A stretch of 64,000 nt of DNA from Macrolepiota albuminosa (taxonomy: Eukaryota > Basidiomycota > Agaricomycetes > Agaricales > Agaricaceae). The DNA lies in the NCBI GenBank assembly GCA_027475525.1, contig JAMWFC010000088.1:1457534-1521533 (forward strand), in the 5' to 3' direction. The position numbers were made by a program, and so were the translations under genes. Every line of letters begins with the position of its first letter. Within the stretch, counting starts at the first letter, position 1. Shown here piece after piece: positions 48,396 to 58,508 of the stretch. The notes under the pieces were generated by a model, which made no database searches, was not told where the DNA came from, and saw only the letters and a program-made list of their open reading frames with translations.

Positions 48396-50573
48396 GGTAG
48401 AGTAATGGGATATCTATGTCGCTGAATTTAATGGCATGAGAATGAGAATGAATATTTTATTCCCAACTACGTTACATAAGAGATAAAGGCAATCAAGAGA
48501 AGTTGCTTAGTAATGTGGATGGGAGGAATCCCATGGGCATTATGTAAATCCAGTGTGTCTGACTCCTTGCGACCACACCACCACACAAGCTACCTTGAGT
48601 TCTGGGTTCACCCAAACTCGCTTTTTTCCCTCAAGGTTTGGGTTCATCAAGCTCACCTGTTTTCTCCCCGAGCTCTCTGGTTCTCTACTTATCTTTCTCT
48701 CTGCTACTCTGCTTTTCTCACAGACTTCTCGCTGAAAATTTTTTCTGTCCATTAGCCCAATATTTGGCAAAGCAACTTTTGGTCGTAGTATACAGCAGCC
48801 TCGTCGCCACATGGGAGCAAGTCCTGTCGCTCTTGTACAAGTTCATTCACATGATAAATCCAACTTTGACAGCTTGGACACCACTTCCAGGGCACTGTCA
48901 ATATTTCTGCGTCTCCTGTTCCCCAAATTGCAAGCCGCCAACTCTTTAATTGCCGATTGATCCAGCCAGTTCTTTCATTTGGGAAAGCCTGCGCATGAGA
49001 CATTGATTTTCACATTGTCAATCACTTAGCAGAACAGGCGATGTTCCAAAGGGGGTGAGCGTGGTTTGAAGGCGATGAGCGTGCTGTTCGCAAGTTTGTA
49101 GTCGAAAGACAATCATATGACCCCTCAAACAAAGAATCGGAGTTCGGAATCTTGAGACGATTCGTCCTTTGAGCTCGCTTTGTCTTGCTCCGAATCATCG
49201 TCAACGCACGGAATGCACACTATGAGCGACTTGCAGCTTCCCTCTTCTATCAACACTGTATGCCCTTTCATTCTAACGTCTTGATGCATGCTCTAACATT
49301 CCATCTCTTCTAGGTCACTGCCCCGCATAGTTCCAATTTTGCTCAGCCTGCCCATGGAGACGACATCAGAGGCAGTGCTCCCGATGATAACCAACATGAC
49401 GAAGACGACGACAACTACCTGTTGAATACGGTCAGGAGACTTGAAGAAGAAGTGGAAGAGCTACGGGACCAGATGAATGGACTCCGTACTCCCGCTCGGA
49501 GGAAGGTACTAGTTCCCAGGACATCCCCCTTCAAGGTCCCTCACACACGTGTCAATCGCACCGACTATCACAATACCCGTATGCACATCGTTAGAGAGGA
49601 GATGAAATTTGTTTTAGGTACTGAGAAAGATGTTGACTTCTTCAAGGTTGTCAATGAGCGGCCAGAGCTTCTTGCGTCTGTTGTCGACGTAGCAAATTTC
49701 GCCATGGAGGCATAGTCTATTTGTACGCTTGTAATTCAACTTGACTATCTATCATATTGCAAAGTTTCAGTTTGTAGCCTCGTAGTGTGTGGCGGTGCTG
49801 TGTGGCGGTGCTGGCGCTCGACAAGTCGACTCGTGCACAGCCACGATCACGATCGCGTATGCACGTGTCTTGCAAAGTCGTCACCTCAACTTCAGCATAC
49901 TCTATTGTAGGCTGGTAATTCAACTTGACCGTCTCCCATATTGCAAAGTTTCGGCTGCAGCCTCGTAGTCCTGTATGTGATGTTACCGTGATCTCTTTTC
50001 TTTGTTTCTTTGTGCTAAAAACAACAACACTCAAGTGAACTCGACATGTCTTCCTTTTCTGAAGAATCAATCTTCAGCCTCAATTACCGCATCTCTAGGC
50101 CTCCAATGAAGCCTCAAAAAGTAAGATGTATCCATGCGGCTCCAACATTATATCTGGTGAGTCAACTAACATGCGTACTAATTATAATTACTCCACTAAA
50201 CCAATACATACAGACTACGGAAAACATCCAAAAAGTCGATTTCATTTCTTCAAACGTAAGTACTGGTGTCTCTCTTAGTGCATAAAACTAGACATTTTGT
50301 TTATAGGTATCAGCCGTGCAAGTACTGAAGACTTTACTCGAAATGAAGCAATAGAGACCATCAGGGGTCAACATCCAATGTTCACGGTAAGATTGGCATA
50401 AGAAAGTGTCTGCTTTGTTTACTGAAAGTCCACAGATGATACCGTTTTGATCTTTTTGTACATAGTCTTTTGAATTTGTATTTTTGGTACGCGACGGAAG
50501 AATGTACATACTTCAAGGTTGCGATGTTTGGCTCTGCAGTTAGAGGGCGTTTTGTCGCTCTCCTGAATCTCCA
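48396..50573 (+). repeat. Inner inverted-repeat arm, right copy
   Basis: Inverted partner of 5823-10600. It lacks the Tc1 transposon and one of the TGGGTTCACCCAA units, and lacks about 0.8 kb that corresponds to 6849-7620. The join is visible at about 49710, where the coiled-coil frame stops at EA-stop and continues straight into TTGTACGCTTGTAATTCAAC. The outer end is at CTCCTGAAT (50573). Confidence 0.85.
49222..49715 (+). pseudogene. Coiled-coil arm gene, right copy, 3' deleted
   Basis: ATG at 49222 gives MSDLQLPSSINT. A 56-bp intron follows (GTATGC...CTTCTAG). From 49314 the protein reads VTAPHSSNFAQPAHGDDIRG, acidic DNQHDEDDDNYLL, then RRLEEEVEELRDQMNGL and VNRTDYHNTRMHIVREEMKF. The frame ends at 49715. 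Compared with the left copy the whole second domain (SSDESD...LPLNFY) has been deleted. The start codon that the left copy lost is intact here. Confidence 0.6.
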
Positions 50574-51010
50574 GCCCCCGCCATGCATCCCAATGTACAT
50601 TCATCATCACTCTCCTTCCAGAAATGAAAGTTTGCAGAGTCAGATGGAGGATGGGCGGAGATCAACTGTCTGGGCACATGAGCCGATTGCGCAGTACCTG
50701 GAAGACAAAGGAACCAAGACTGACACTGATACAACGCGCTCTGTGCACATTGAGACAGAGACAGAGATGGAGCCTTCTTCAGCTTCCTCCACTACCTCTT
50801 TGACAGCATCAGTGTCTCTACTAGACGACTATACGCTTACGCTGAGAACTCAGCCCTCCCTGCCTCCCAGTGGTTCTCCAGACCATCAGTGTCTCTACTA
50901 GACGACTATACGCTTACGCTGAGAACTCAGCCCTCCCTGCCTCCCAGTGGTTCTCCAGACTGTGATATCACACGTTCTAGTTGTCTTCTCTGCACATTTG
51001 CACGTTCCAT
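50046..51010 (+). CDS. Small multi-exon arm gene, right copy
   Basis: MSSFSEESIFSLNYRISRPP starts exon 1, which ends at LYL before GTGAGT. Further exons give TTENIQKVDFISSN, ISRASTEDFTRNEAIETIRG with QHPMFT, SFEFVFLVRDGRMYILQ and VAMFGSAVRGRFVALLN. Beyond the arm boundary (50573) the frame goes on into SRNESLQSQMEDGRRSTVWA and a Ser/Thr-rich tail (SSASSTTSLTASVSLLDDYT). A 77-bp duplication lies at 50807. The family is unknown. The outer half exists only on the right side. Confidence 0.42.
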
Positions 51011-51017
51011 TTGCCAC

Positions 51018-51475
51018 CATGGAGAGTGAGAGAGGGCATTTGGTCCCTTCTGAGGAGCCCTGGGGCAGCTGAGGATCGGATGAGGGAGGGGGTGATAGGG
51101 GGGAGGATGTGGACGTTGCAATGGCCAATCGCAGCCGTGCGAAACGTTTTTGATGCTCCGTTCGTCATCATGGAGGGTGAGAGAGGGCATTTGGTCCTCT
51201 CTGAGGAGCCCTGGGGCAGCTGAGGATCGGATGAGGGAGGGGGTGCATGGAGGGTGAGAGAGGGCATTTGGTCCTCTCTGAGGAGCCCTGGGGCAGCTGA
51301 GGATCGGATGAGGGAGGGGGTGATGGGGGGGGAGGATGTGGACGTTGTAATGGCCAATCGCAGCCGTGCGAAACATTTTTGACGCTCTGATCATCATCAT
51401 GGAGAGTGAGAGAGGGCATTTGGTCCTTTCTGAGGAGCCCTGGGGCAGCTGAGGATCAGATGAGGGAGGGTAAGG
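51018..51475 (+). repeat. Minisatellite, four units
   Basis: Units start at 51018, 51169, 51245 and 51400 with CATGGAGRGTGAGAGAGGGC. Full units are about 151-155 bp; the second is cut to 76 bp. Each holds GAGGAGCCCTGGGGCAGCTG and GCCAATCGCAGCCGTGCGAA. Copies differ at a few bases. The minus strand is open through most of it, but this looks like a repeat effect, not a gene. Confidence 0.88.
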
Positions 51476-52828
51476 GCCGGTCAGAGTCAATCTGCCCCGC
51501 AAAAACTAAGGATTAATACACACACATCTTTAATTTCCTGCCTTCACACCACGCAACCATCTTACATGCCTACTACCTCTCCCGTTTCGGCCTTGCTCCG
51601 CATCTGGAGCTTTACATCTCACTTGGAAAGACCAGAAATGGAGGATGAGCAGGTTAGGATTATGGATAGGTCCCGGGCCCACTGCGTCGAATATTTGCTT
51701 GTGGTTTGTTGCTGTCATTGTGCTGTTCTTTGTACTGTTCTTACAATCTCCTTTGAAAAGTCGATTGCCTTGAGCATGTTAGTACTGTAGTACTTGGTTG
51801 CAAGTAGTACTGATAGTTCTGGGGCTTTCTTGAAGTCTTAGAAAGTGACCTCTAATCCACACTGGTGCTTGATGATAAAAACTTGATGTATTGGGTGCTT
51901 CACAGAATATCAAATATCCTGATGGGCAGAAGAAGGTTCTCAATAAACTCCAGCCTAAGTAGTTCACTCCCTGGGAACCACCGAGCCTTTGTCTACCAAT
52001 AGACTTCCAATAAGAGGTGCTCAATAAACTCTAGCCTAGTTCACTCCCTGGGAACCACCGAGCCTTTGTCTACCAATAGACTTCCAATAAGAGGTGCTCA
52101 ATAAACTCTAGCCTAAGTAATTCACTCCCTGGGAACCACCGAGCCTTTGCCTATCAATTGCCTAATTATTCTCTACTCTACTTGGACTATTTATACTAAT
52201 TTCCCAGTGCACAGACCACCAGATCATATGACTTTTTACTCTTGACCTCCCAGCATTCCTGACCTAATTTGTTGTTCCATTTTCCATTTTGGTGATGCAT
52301 GTTTCAGTGCCACCATTCCATTCATCTCTTCCTTCCTCCATTCAATGCATGTTTCAGTGCCACCATTCCATTCATCTCTTCCTTCCTCCATTCAATGCAT
52401 GTGCCACCATTTCAATCATCTCTTTTGACATCCCTCCATGCTTCTTTCCCTTTCCCCTTTCAGTCATGTCAAATTGGGCATTTGTCAGATCAGATCTTGA
52501 TTTAGATCATCACAATTTGATCCCATTTCGTCACTTCTGCCAGCTCCCATGCTTCCCCTCCCCATTACAGTGGTTGGACTATTGTTGAGCTGATAGTTTG
52601 AGCTGGTCCCTGCCTGTTGTTCTGTACTATTCTGTGTATTTATTGGGATGTTTTGGAGATATATCTTTGTTGAGACTGCTACCAGGAGGCTTACAGTTTT
52701 CAGCCTTATTATTAAATGTTTATTTTGACTTCTGGTGCATGGTGTGTCCCTGACTGCTGGTACAGCGTCGTATCAGTACTCACCTGAAGGAGTCTATTAC
52801 CGAACTTTTAACGACGTTTTGCAGCTTA
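51476..52828. other. Non-coding, repeat-rich
   Basis: No gene recognised. CTCAATAAACTC...CACCGAGCC blocks recur at about 51950, 52021 and 52098 (the last pair is a 77-bp duplication). GCATGTTTCAGTGCCACCAT is repeated with period 60 (52297, 52357). The AATAAACT and pyrimidine-rich text could be an old LTR but no ends were found. Confidence 0.5.
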
Positions 52829-53209
52829 ATGATGGCTGCCATGGCATTACCTCAAGGAAAATATGTTGTTAACGGGTTTGCTATGCGTATAATCGAGTTA
52901 TGCAGCGTGTCATTGTCTATTACCACAGCATTGGCTGTCACCTACATTGTGATGCCGAATATCCTCAAAATCTTATGCCCATCGACCATGCTGAACTTCT
53001 TGTCCCCAAGCTTTGTCTTTATTTTTCTTGTTACAGCCATCTTTACGACCTTCACTGTTTACACTAGCTGCATTGCCATTCTTTCTGTTGTAATTGCTTC
53101 CCATCCCTATGTGATCATTCCCCTCGTCATCATTTTTGCATTGGCTATTCTTTCATTTTCAATGAAAGCTTTTCTTGATTTCACCTGCCGTTTAATTTTT
53201 TTTATATGA
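52829..53209 (+). CDS. Small hydrophobic membrane ORF next to the right TIR
   Basis: 126 codons from MMAAMALPQGKYVVNGFAMR to a TGA that lies at the inner edge of the TIR. Hydrophobic segments are LSITTALAVTYIVM, LSPSFVFIFLVTAIFTTFTV with YTSCIAILSVVIA, and YVIIPLVIIFALAILSFSM, so three or four membrane spans are likely. I do not recognise the family. It is weakly similar in style to the membrane remnant near the left TIR (AMAIPQG vs AMALPQG), which may be chance. Confidence 0.35.
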   Translation: MMAAMALPQGKYVVNGFAMRIIELCSVSLSITTALAVTYIVMPNILKILCPSTMLNFLSPSFVFIFLVTAIFTTFTVYTSCIAILSVVIASHPYVIIPLVIIFALAILSFSMKAFLDFTCRLIFFI

Positions 53210-53782
53210 GCGCCTTTTTTTGTCATTACTATTGCATTTCTTGTACTGCATAAACCAATATATTGTTGCCTATCGCTACATTAGCTGCATGCAAGTGTAC
53301 CAGACCGATGAGGAAGAAGATCAGCGTGTGCTCGTCATGTGATCAGCGCCACGCTTATCGACGCGACAGTGTTTCTAATTGATCTTTCTTGAGAAACATT
53401 TAAAGAATTTCTAATTGGTCTTTTTTTAAAAATACATCATGTTTTTACAATTTATTTTTCTAAAACAACACAAAGAAAGTTTATTGAAAAACATTTGATA
53501 AAAAAATTACAAAGATAACTTTAGAAAAACCAAAAGATACATGTGCCATATTTTTCAAGAAACAGTCTAGAAACACAATTTGTGTTCCCCACATATTTCT
53601 TGAGAAATAGAGAAAGAAAATTTTTAAAAATAGCTCAAGAAACACACAAAAAACACAATAAGTGTTTTTTTTACTATTTCTCAATTTATACTTTTAGTTT
53701 TTTCAGAGAAACACTTGTTGGAAGTCACATGACCTGTTTCTAACGGATGTTTCTCCAGAAATCTCCGCCATGCCCTGAAGTG
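53209..53782 (-). repeat. Right terminal inverted repeat of the giant element
   Basis: Inverted copy of 1594-2233 without the 77-bp duplication (574 bp). Read on the minus strand it begins CACTTCAGGGCATGGCGGAG, and its inner end is AAAGGCGCTC. It has the same iterated TTTCT/AGAAA motifs as the left TIR. Confidence 0.9.
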
Positions 53783-53785
53783 CAT
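53783..53785. repeat. Right target-site duplication (CAT)
   Basis: CAT follows the right TIR, matching 1591-1593. The next bases, GTAGCATTTTGGGAGGTGGT, are gypsy sequence that joins directly to GGAGACTAC on the left flank. Confidence 0.8.
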
Positions 53786-55210
53786 GTAGCATTTTGGGAG
53801 GTGGTGTTGCCAGATGGGAGTGTGGGGTCATGAAAAGGTGGAAGGGGAAACTGGTGGTGCTGGAGGTGTTTCAGATATGTTGGGGGGGTGCTTACAGTTG
53901 CGGGTGCTGGGCTATCTGCAGAAGTAGTATTGGGCTCTTCTACAGACAGACATGCAAATCTGTTAGCACTAAGTGGCAGGGGTGTACTCTTCACCCATTG
54001 CTCCTCTAAAAATCCTCTGGCATCTCTTTCCTTGGTATGTTCCCACCCTGCTGTGGTTCTGTGCTCTCCAGTGCTGCAGTGTCTGAGGAGGGTGCACTGG
54101 CTGCATCCTTAGCTGTCAGAAGCTGCAGGAATAACTCTTCTTGCTCCGCTAGGGCAAGATAGCACACCTCTAGGCCCAATGGGCAGCAACATGCAAGGTA
54201 GCCTGGAGTGTGCTGACAGAAGGCATCTATGTCCATAGGGGCCCCTAGGGGCAGCATGGGCACTCCTGGGAGTGTGGTAATCCAGGCAGAAGCAATGATA
54301 GCAGCACTGGAGTATGGAAAGGGGACTAGGAGGTGTGGAGTTGCTGCAGGAGCAGTGGCCCAGTGCAGGCTGCATTTCAGCTCTATGAGCTGCCACTGCT
54401 CCCACCAAGAGTCAATTTGGTTGTCAGCCAGGCACCCTTCCACAAGGTTGTTGATGTACTCCATCAGGGTCAGTTGGAGCCCTTCTCAGAAGGTAAGGCA
54501 GAGCTGCAGGCCATCTGGATATTCCACCTGTTCTACCAGCATGCAAAATGAGTTGATGTATTTATCTAGAGAGTGCTTCCCTTGTCCATACTGGTCCCTG
54601 TTTCAGAGTACCAGTGCAGCAGTCTTGGCCAGGTCCCAGGGAAAGAATTTGTCTCAGAACTCCTGCTTGAACTCAGCCCAGTTTGCAAATCTGGTGATGC
54701 CACCCAGGCACCAGAACACCCTTAGCACATAGGTGGCTGCTCTTCCTGACTTCATATAGGATAGGACCCATGCAATTTTCAGGTCATTGGAGACAAAATC
54801 ATCTTTGCAGAGCTGGATATAGGTGAGACAAGACTGTCAGAATTGTTCTCCCATCACTCAATCACTGTCATAGGTATCCAGGAGTGCTGGTCAAGAAAGG
54901 TGTGCCCATGGAGCCCCTCAGGCTGCCAGGAGGCCTGGAGTAGGGGGCTTTGCTGCTGGAGTTGCTATGACAGCAGTGGGAATGGGAGTTAAGTGCTCTA
55001 AAAAAGCCTGGAAAGAGTCGGAGCTGGTTTTGGTGGTTTGATGGAGAGTGGAGAGTTTGGCAGTGTGATGGGTGAGGGAAGCTTGAGTAAGCTGCACTTG
55101 GGCCTTTAAGTGGAGCAAGCAAGTCCAGGCTTTGTTCTGTGGAGCCGTAGCATCCAGGGGAGTGTCTGAAGGAGCAAGCTAAGACATGGGAGGTGCAGGT
55201 GCTTAAAACT
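53786..55210 (-). mobile_element. Ty3/gypsy retrotransposon, gag part, decayed
   Basis: Minus-strand translation gives a coiled start (HTAKLSTLHQTTKTSSDSFQ, near 55060) and then capsid text: DDFVSNDLKIAWVLSYMKSG with RAATYVLRVF (54800-54720), NWAEFKQEF, and DQYGQGKHSLDKYINSFCML with VEQVEYPDGLQLCLTF (54590-54490). MEYINNLVEGCLADNQIDSW follows. The C-terminal gag/linker at 53994-53786 has STPLPLSANRFACLSVEE, typical before the gypsy protease. Stops replace conserved residues at several points, for example before EGLQLTLMEY. Pol is missing on this side and is found at 1-1590. Confidence 0.88.
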
Positions 55211-55760
55211 GATGGAGAAGCAACAAATAGGAGTCAGAGAATTCTTCTGATGGCTATAGGGGGCTTCCAGACCAGTTTTAAAAGACTTGTTCTGCTGTAA
55301 GGGCAACCTCCAGGGGTTGCAGCTAATCACACAACTGGCAGAGAGAAATCCAAAGTATATTAGAGACAATAAAATAATGGTACAATCAATAACTAATCAC
55401 CTGGCAGAGGGAAATCCAAAGAGAACAAGTCTAAGGTTTCCTCTGCCAGTGCGATGCATCAGTATGAGAGGCAGAGGCATGAACTGTACAGTTATCTCAA
55501 GAGAACTCCAGGGCATGGGAACACTCTGAAGATCTCCAGGACTTTCAGAAAAGAAAGTCCTCTGACAGATATATAGTTAATTATTCTTTTGATTGACTGT
55601 TCTTGTTCTCAAACCATTATGTAAGTGTTTGTCCCCATAAACAATTATATAAGTGTTTGTCCACATAAACAATTACATAAGTGTTTGTCTACACAAACAA
55701 TTACATAATAATTTTATTATTCTGACTGTATATAATGATCATCATATATGTAATACATAC
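55211..55760. repeat. Gypsy 5' region with a 33-bp minisatellite
   Basis: Upstream of gag, AACTAATCAC with TGGCAGAGRGAAATCCAAAG occurs twice (55322 and 55391). At 55617-55710, AAACAATTAYATAAGTGTTT GTCC-type units of about 33 bp are repeated three times. This is where the gypsy 5' LTR is expected, but exact LTR limits need the second LTR, which is outside the window. Confidence 0.5.
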
Positions 55761-58508
55761 ATCTCTTTTTTTCCTCCATGTCTTTTCTTAAATTTTCAAT
55801 TTCAAACTATCTTACTTCTAGCTTGCTCATAGGACATGTTGCTGCACAACTGTGGAAATGCTATATCCTTGTTGCTTCTTCTGCTATAACAAACTGGTAC
55901 CATCAGTCTATGTTGTTGTGTACTTACTCAACAGACATCTACTGGAGGCAAACACTGTCACTGTGGTTCAACTTGGTACTTATTACTACTCATTGTGAGC
56001 TAAAATGCTTCCTTGAAACAAAAATTTTCTGTGAGTACGACTATGGAAAAAACATTGTATTACTCAAACAACTATGCAATGAAGCTTTATATACCAATCT
56101 GCTAAAACAACCAAGATGTTTAGTTGATATTGTGAAGTATGACTTTAGTAAACACTCACTTACTTATACAAATAACCATATGTGGTCATTATTTCCTCTT
56201 AACATCACTTCATATACATTTACTTTTTTTGGTGTATAAACATTGAACAACATCTTCACACAATATCTATGTCTGAACTTCCACATATTGATATACATTG
56301 TTGGTGCCCGCACATGTCTACCTACTCCTTCCATGGAAGACGAATGAGGGAAATTGTGGATGTTAGTTTAACCATTGTCACTAGATGGTACCTCAATGTT
56401 TTAATTGGCATAAAGGTGGGTTCTGAAGGTAAGGAGCTTTTTTGGAGGCCTATGCGCAACAAGCATCTACATCGTTTGGCAGCCCCTTTCATTTGCCAGA
56501 TTTCACACAAAAGGAACTTGAAGCCATCTCTGGCATGGCACCATAGTTTGGCAGTTGCCGGCTCGGAGACAGTAGGGTGGAAGGTTTCACTATTTTTTCT
56601 GTGCTGCTCTTACTCCTCCCGTTCATGTCTCGCAGCACAGGTGAGCGCTCAGCTGCTCTCTCATCCCTCGCACCTCACATTCAAGCCTTTTTGCAGAGCA
56701 GTCTTCTTATTTATTTGTCTTGCCTATTTGTTTCATTCTTATCACCACTCTGCAAAAAGGTGAGACATTCACCCCTTCAGGAGCGAGGAGACCCTCCTCA
56801 TCCATCCCCATAGTTTGTCGAACTTGCGTTTAAGAAAGATTTTGTTATTCAAAGTTCAATATTCTACAGTAAGCTGACATTCAGCTATGGCCATTCAAGG
56901 CCTTCTCACCCCGATACTTCAGGCTCTACTCATGTACCATAGTTTCTTGTCGTTTTTTTGCTCACCCTCCCTCCTCTCCCTCATTATAAATCCAGATATT
57001 ATCTATAACATATTTGATATATTATTGTACTGTATTACATAGCAGTCGCTTAGGCGCTATTTTTTTGGACTCTTTTTCTTCTTTACAATCACCTCCTCCT
57101 CCCTCCTTTGTCATCAAAAAATACTTGCATAACTAGCATAGGCTTGTTATAATGTCAAAAATCTAGTATTTTGGTGAGTTTTCTGCACATTTTACTTTAT
57201 ATTAGCACTTTTTTTTTACATATTGGTCTTTCTAATGTCAGCTCTTATATCTATCACAACCTGCACACATGACACCTCATCCTCAAAGGATTCAATACAA
57301 ACCAATGATTAGTTGCTGCCTTTCACATATATCATAGTGACAACAATCAATACTTTGACAAAGTGTTTACTTATACATATTCAGGCGATTCATACAGCTG
57401 GATGGCAGAAAATATTATTGTCAAGCACATTGTTCCTAGCCACATAACTCGCCATATTTTCGACACAACTTCAAAAATCATTGTAAGTCTTCATTTTACT
57501 CTTCAAGTTTACTTCAACTTATTTTATTAACAAGTGCACATATATTACAACACAAAATGATAACAACACATCAATAGGTAGTATTACTTTCTTTTTGTAG
57601 GTAAGTTAACTTTTATGTTTTTCACAATTACAATGCACTATATGTTTTTTAAACAGATTTTATTTTATTTATTTATTTTATTATGTATGATTATTATAAT
57701 TAATATATTATATTATATATATCATACCACTCAATGTATGTATCATATCATATCATTTATCATTATCATATCTATACATAAATTAGTGTATAACCATATG
57801 TAATAATAATAAAGTAATAAAGAAAATAAAGAACGAAGAGAAGAGTACATACATACAATAAATAAAATTAATAAAATTAATAATAATAAAGTAATAAAGA
57901 AAATAAAGAACGAAGAGAAGAGTACATACATACAATAAATAAAATTAATAAAATATACAAATAATAAAAGAAAAAGGAACATGTAAGAGTTGGGGACCGG
58001 TGCACACGTGCGCCACTATGATGGACTGGACTAGTCTCTGATTGGCTCTCCACATCTGATCAATCACATGATCATTTGCCACATTGCTCATTGGGTCTTG
58101 CTTTACAGCCTCAGTTGCCTCCTACACATTGACACGACACTGAGGCTGTAACTCCCTACTCCCTTGTTATCAAATGTGTATGCTTATAAACCACATTATT
58201 ATACAGTTTCTCTTTGTTCATATCTACATAGGTACAATAAACAAGTTGTTTCCTACACATTGACACGACACTGAGGTTTTTCTCTTTGTTCATATCTACA
58301 TAGATCCGGGACTACAGCAATCAATATTTGTAACTATCATTCTTGTTCTATTGCAAAGACTTTTAGATGAATCAAGATTTTGAAGACTAACCAATCAGTT
58401 CAACACGCACTGAACTTTAGACACAGTTGTATAGCAAAAAGGAAAATTAATTATGGTAGATCTTCAAAATATGTACAGATTTATATGATACAACTCAACC
58501 CACTATTC
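55761..58508. other. AT-rich, gene-poor region
   Basis: A 153-codon open frame at 55778-56239 has no recognisable domain. At 56415-56760 there is a diverged copy of the module at 63513-63925 (GGTAAGGAGC, GGAGGCCT, CACAGGTGAGCGC, GCAGAGCAGT). 57560-57990 is very AT-rich, with a 77-bp duplication at 57811. CACATTGACACGACACTGAG occurs at 58125 and 58256. No RNA gene was found. Confidence 0.5.

Larger units (their letters stand above)
1594..53782. mobile_element. Giant CACTA-like DNA transposon with long TIRs and gene cargo (52,189 bp)
   Basis: Both ends carry the same long inverted repeat, beginning CACTTC(G/A)GGGCATGG. Both are flanked by CAT and by the two halves of one gypsy element. Deleting 1594-53782 plus one CAT gives a minus-strand junction reading WQHHLPKCYMVVSTP, which fits the conserved W-x4-LPKxY-(V)-x-TPS start of gypsy pol in this fungal class. 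This is strong internal evidence for one insertion event rather than two unrelated repeats. Superfamily: the CACT terminus, 3-bp duplication, iterated subterminal motifs and internal Tnp2 gene match CACTA/EnSpm. The long TIRs and the size are unusual for that group. Cargo includes WD40, RTC4-like, JmjC, FunK1, RING-finger and coiled-coil genes and host gene fragments. Some size comes from later nested insertions (copia about 4.7 kb, Tc1 1.6 kb) and from 77-bp duplications that are probably artificial. Confidence 0.82.

Noticed and set aside
50927..51502. Minus-strand 191-codon open frame
   Set aside because: It arises from the minisatellite units (repeated SSDPQLPQGS) and has no other coding support.
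1594..53782. Starship element (DUF3435 tyrosine recombinase)
   Set aside because: No tyrosine recombinase-like protein was seen. Starships lack long TIRs of this kind, and the internal transposase is Tnp2.
57600..57990. Genes in the AT-rich stretch (62- and 79-codon hydrophobic frames)
   Set aside because: Composition is almost only A and T, the frames are low complexity, and part is a 77-bp duplication.
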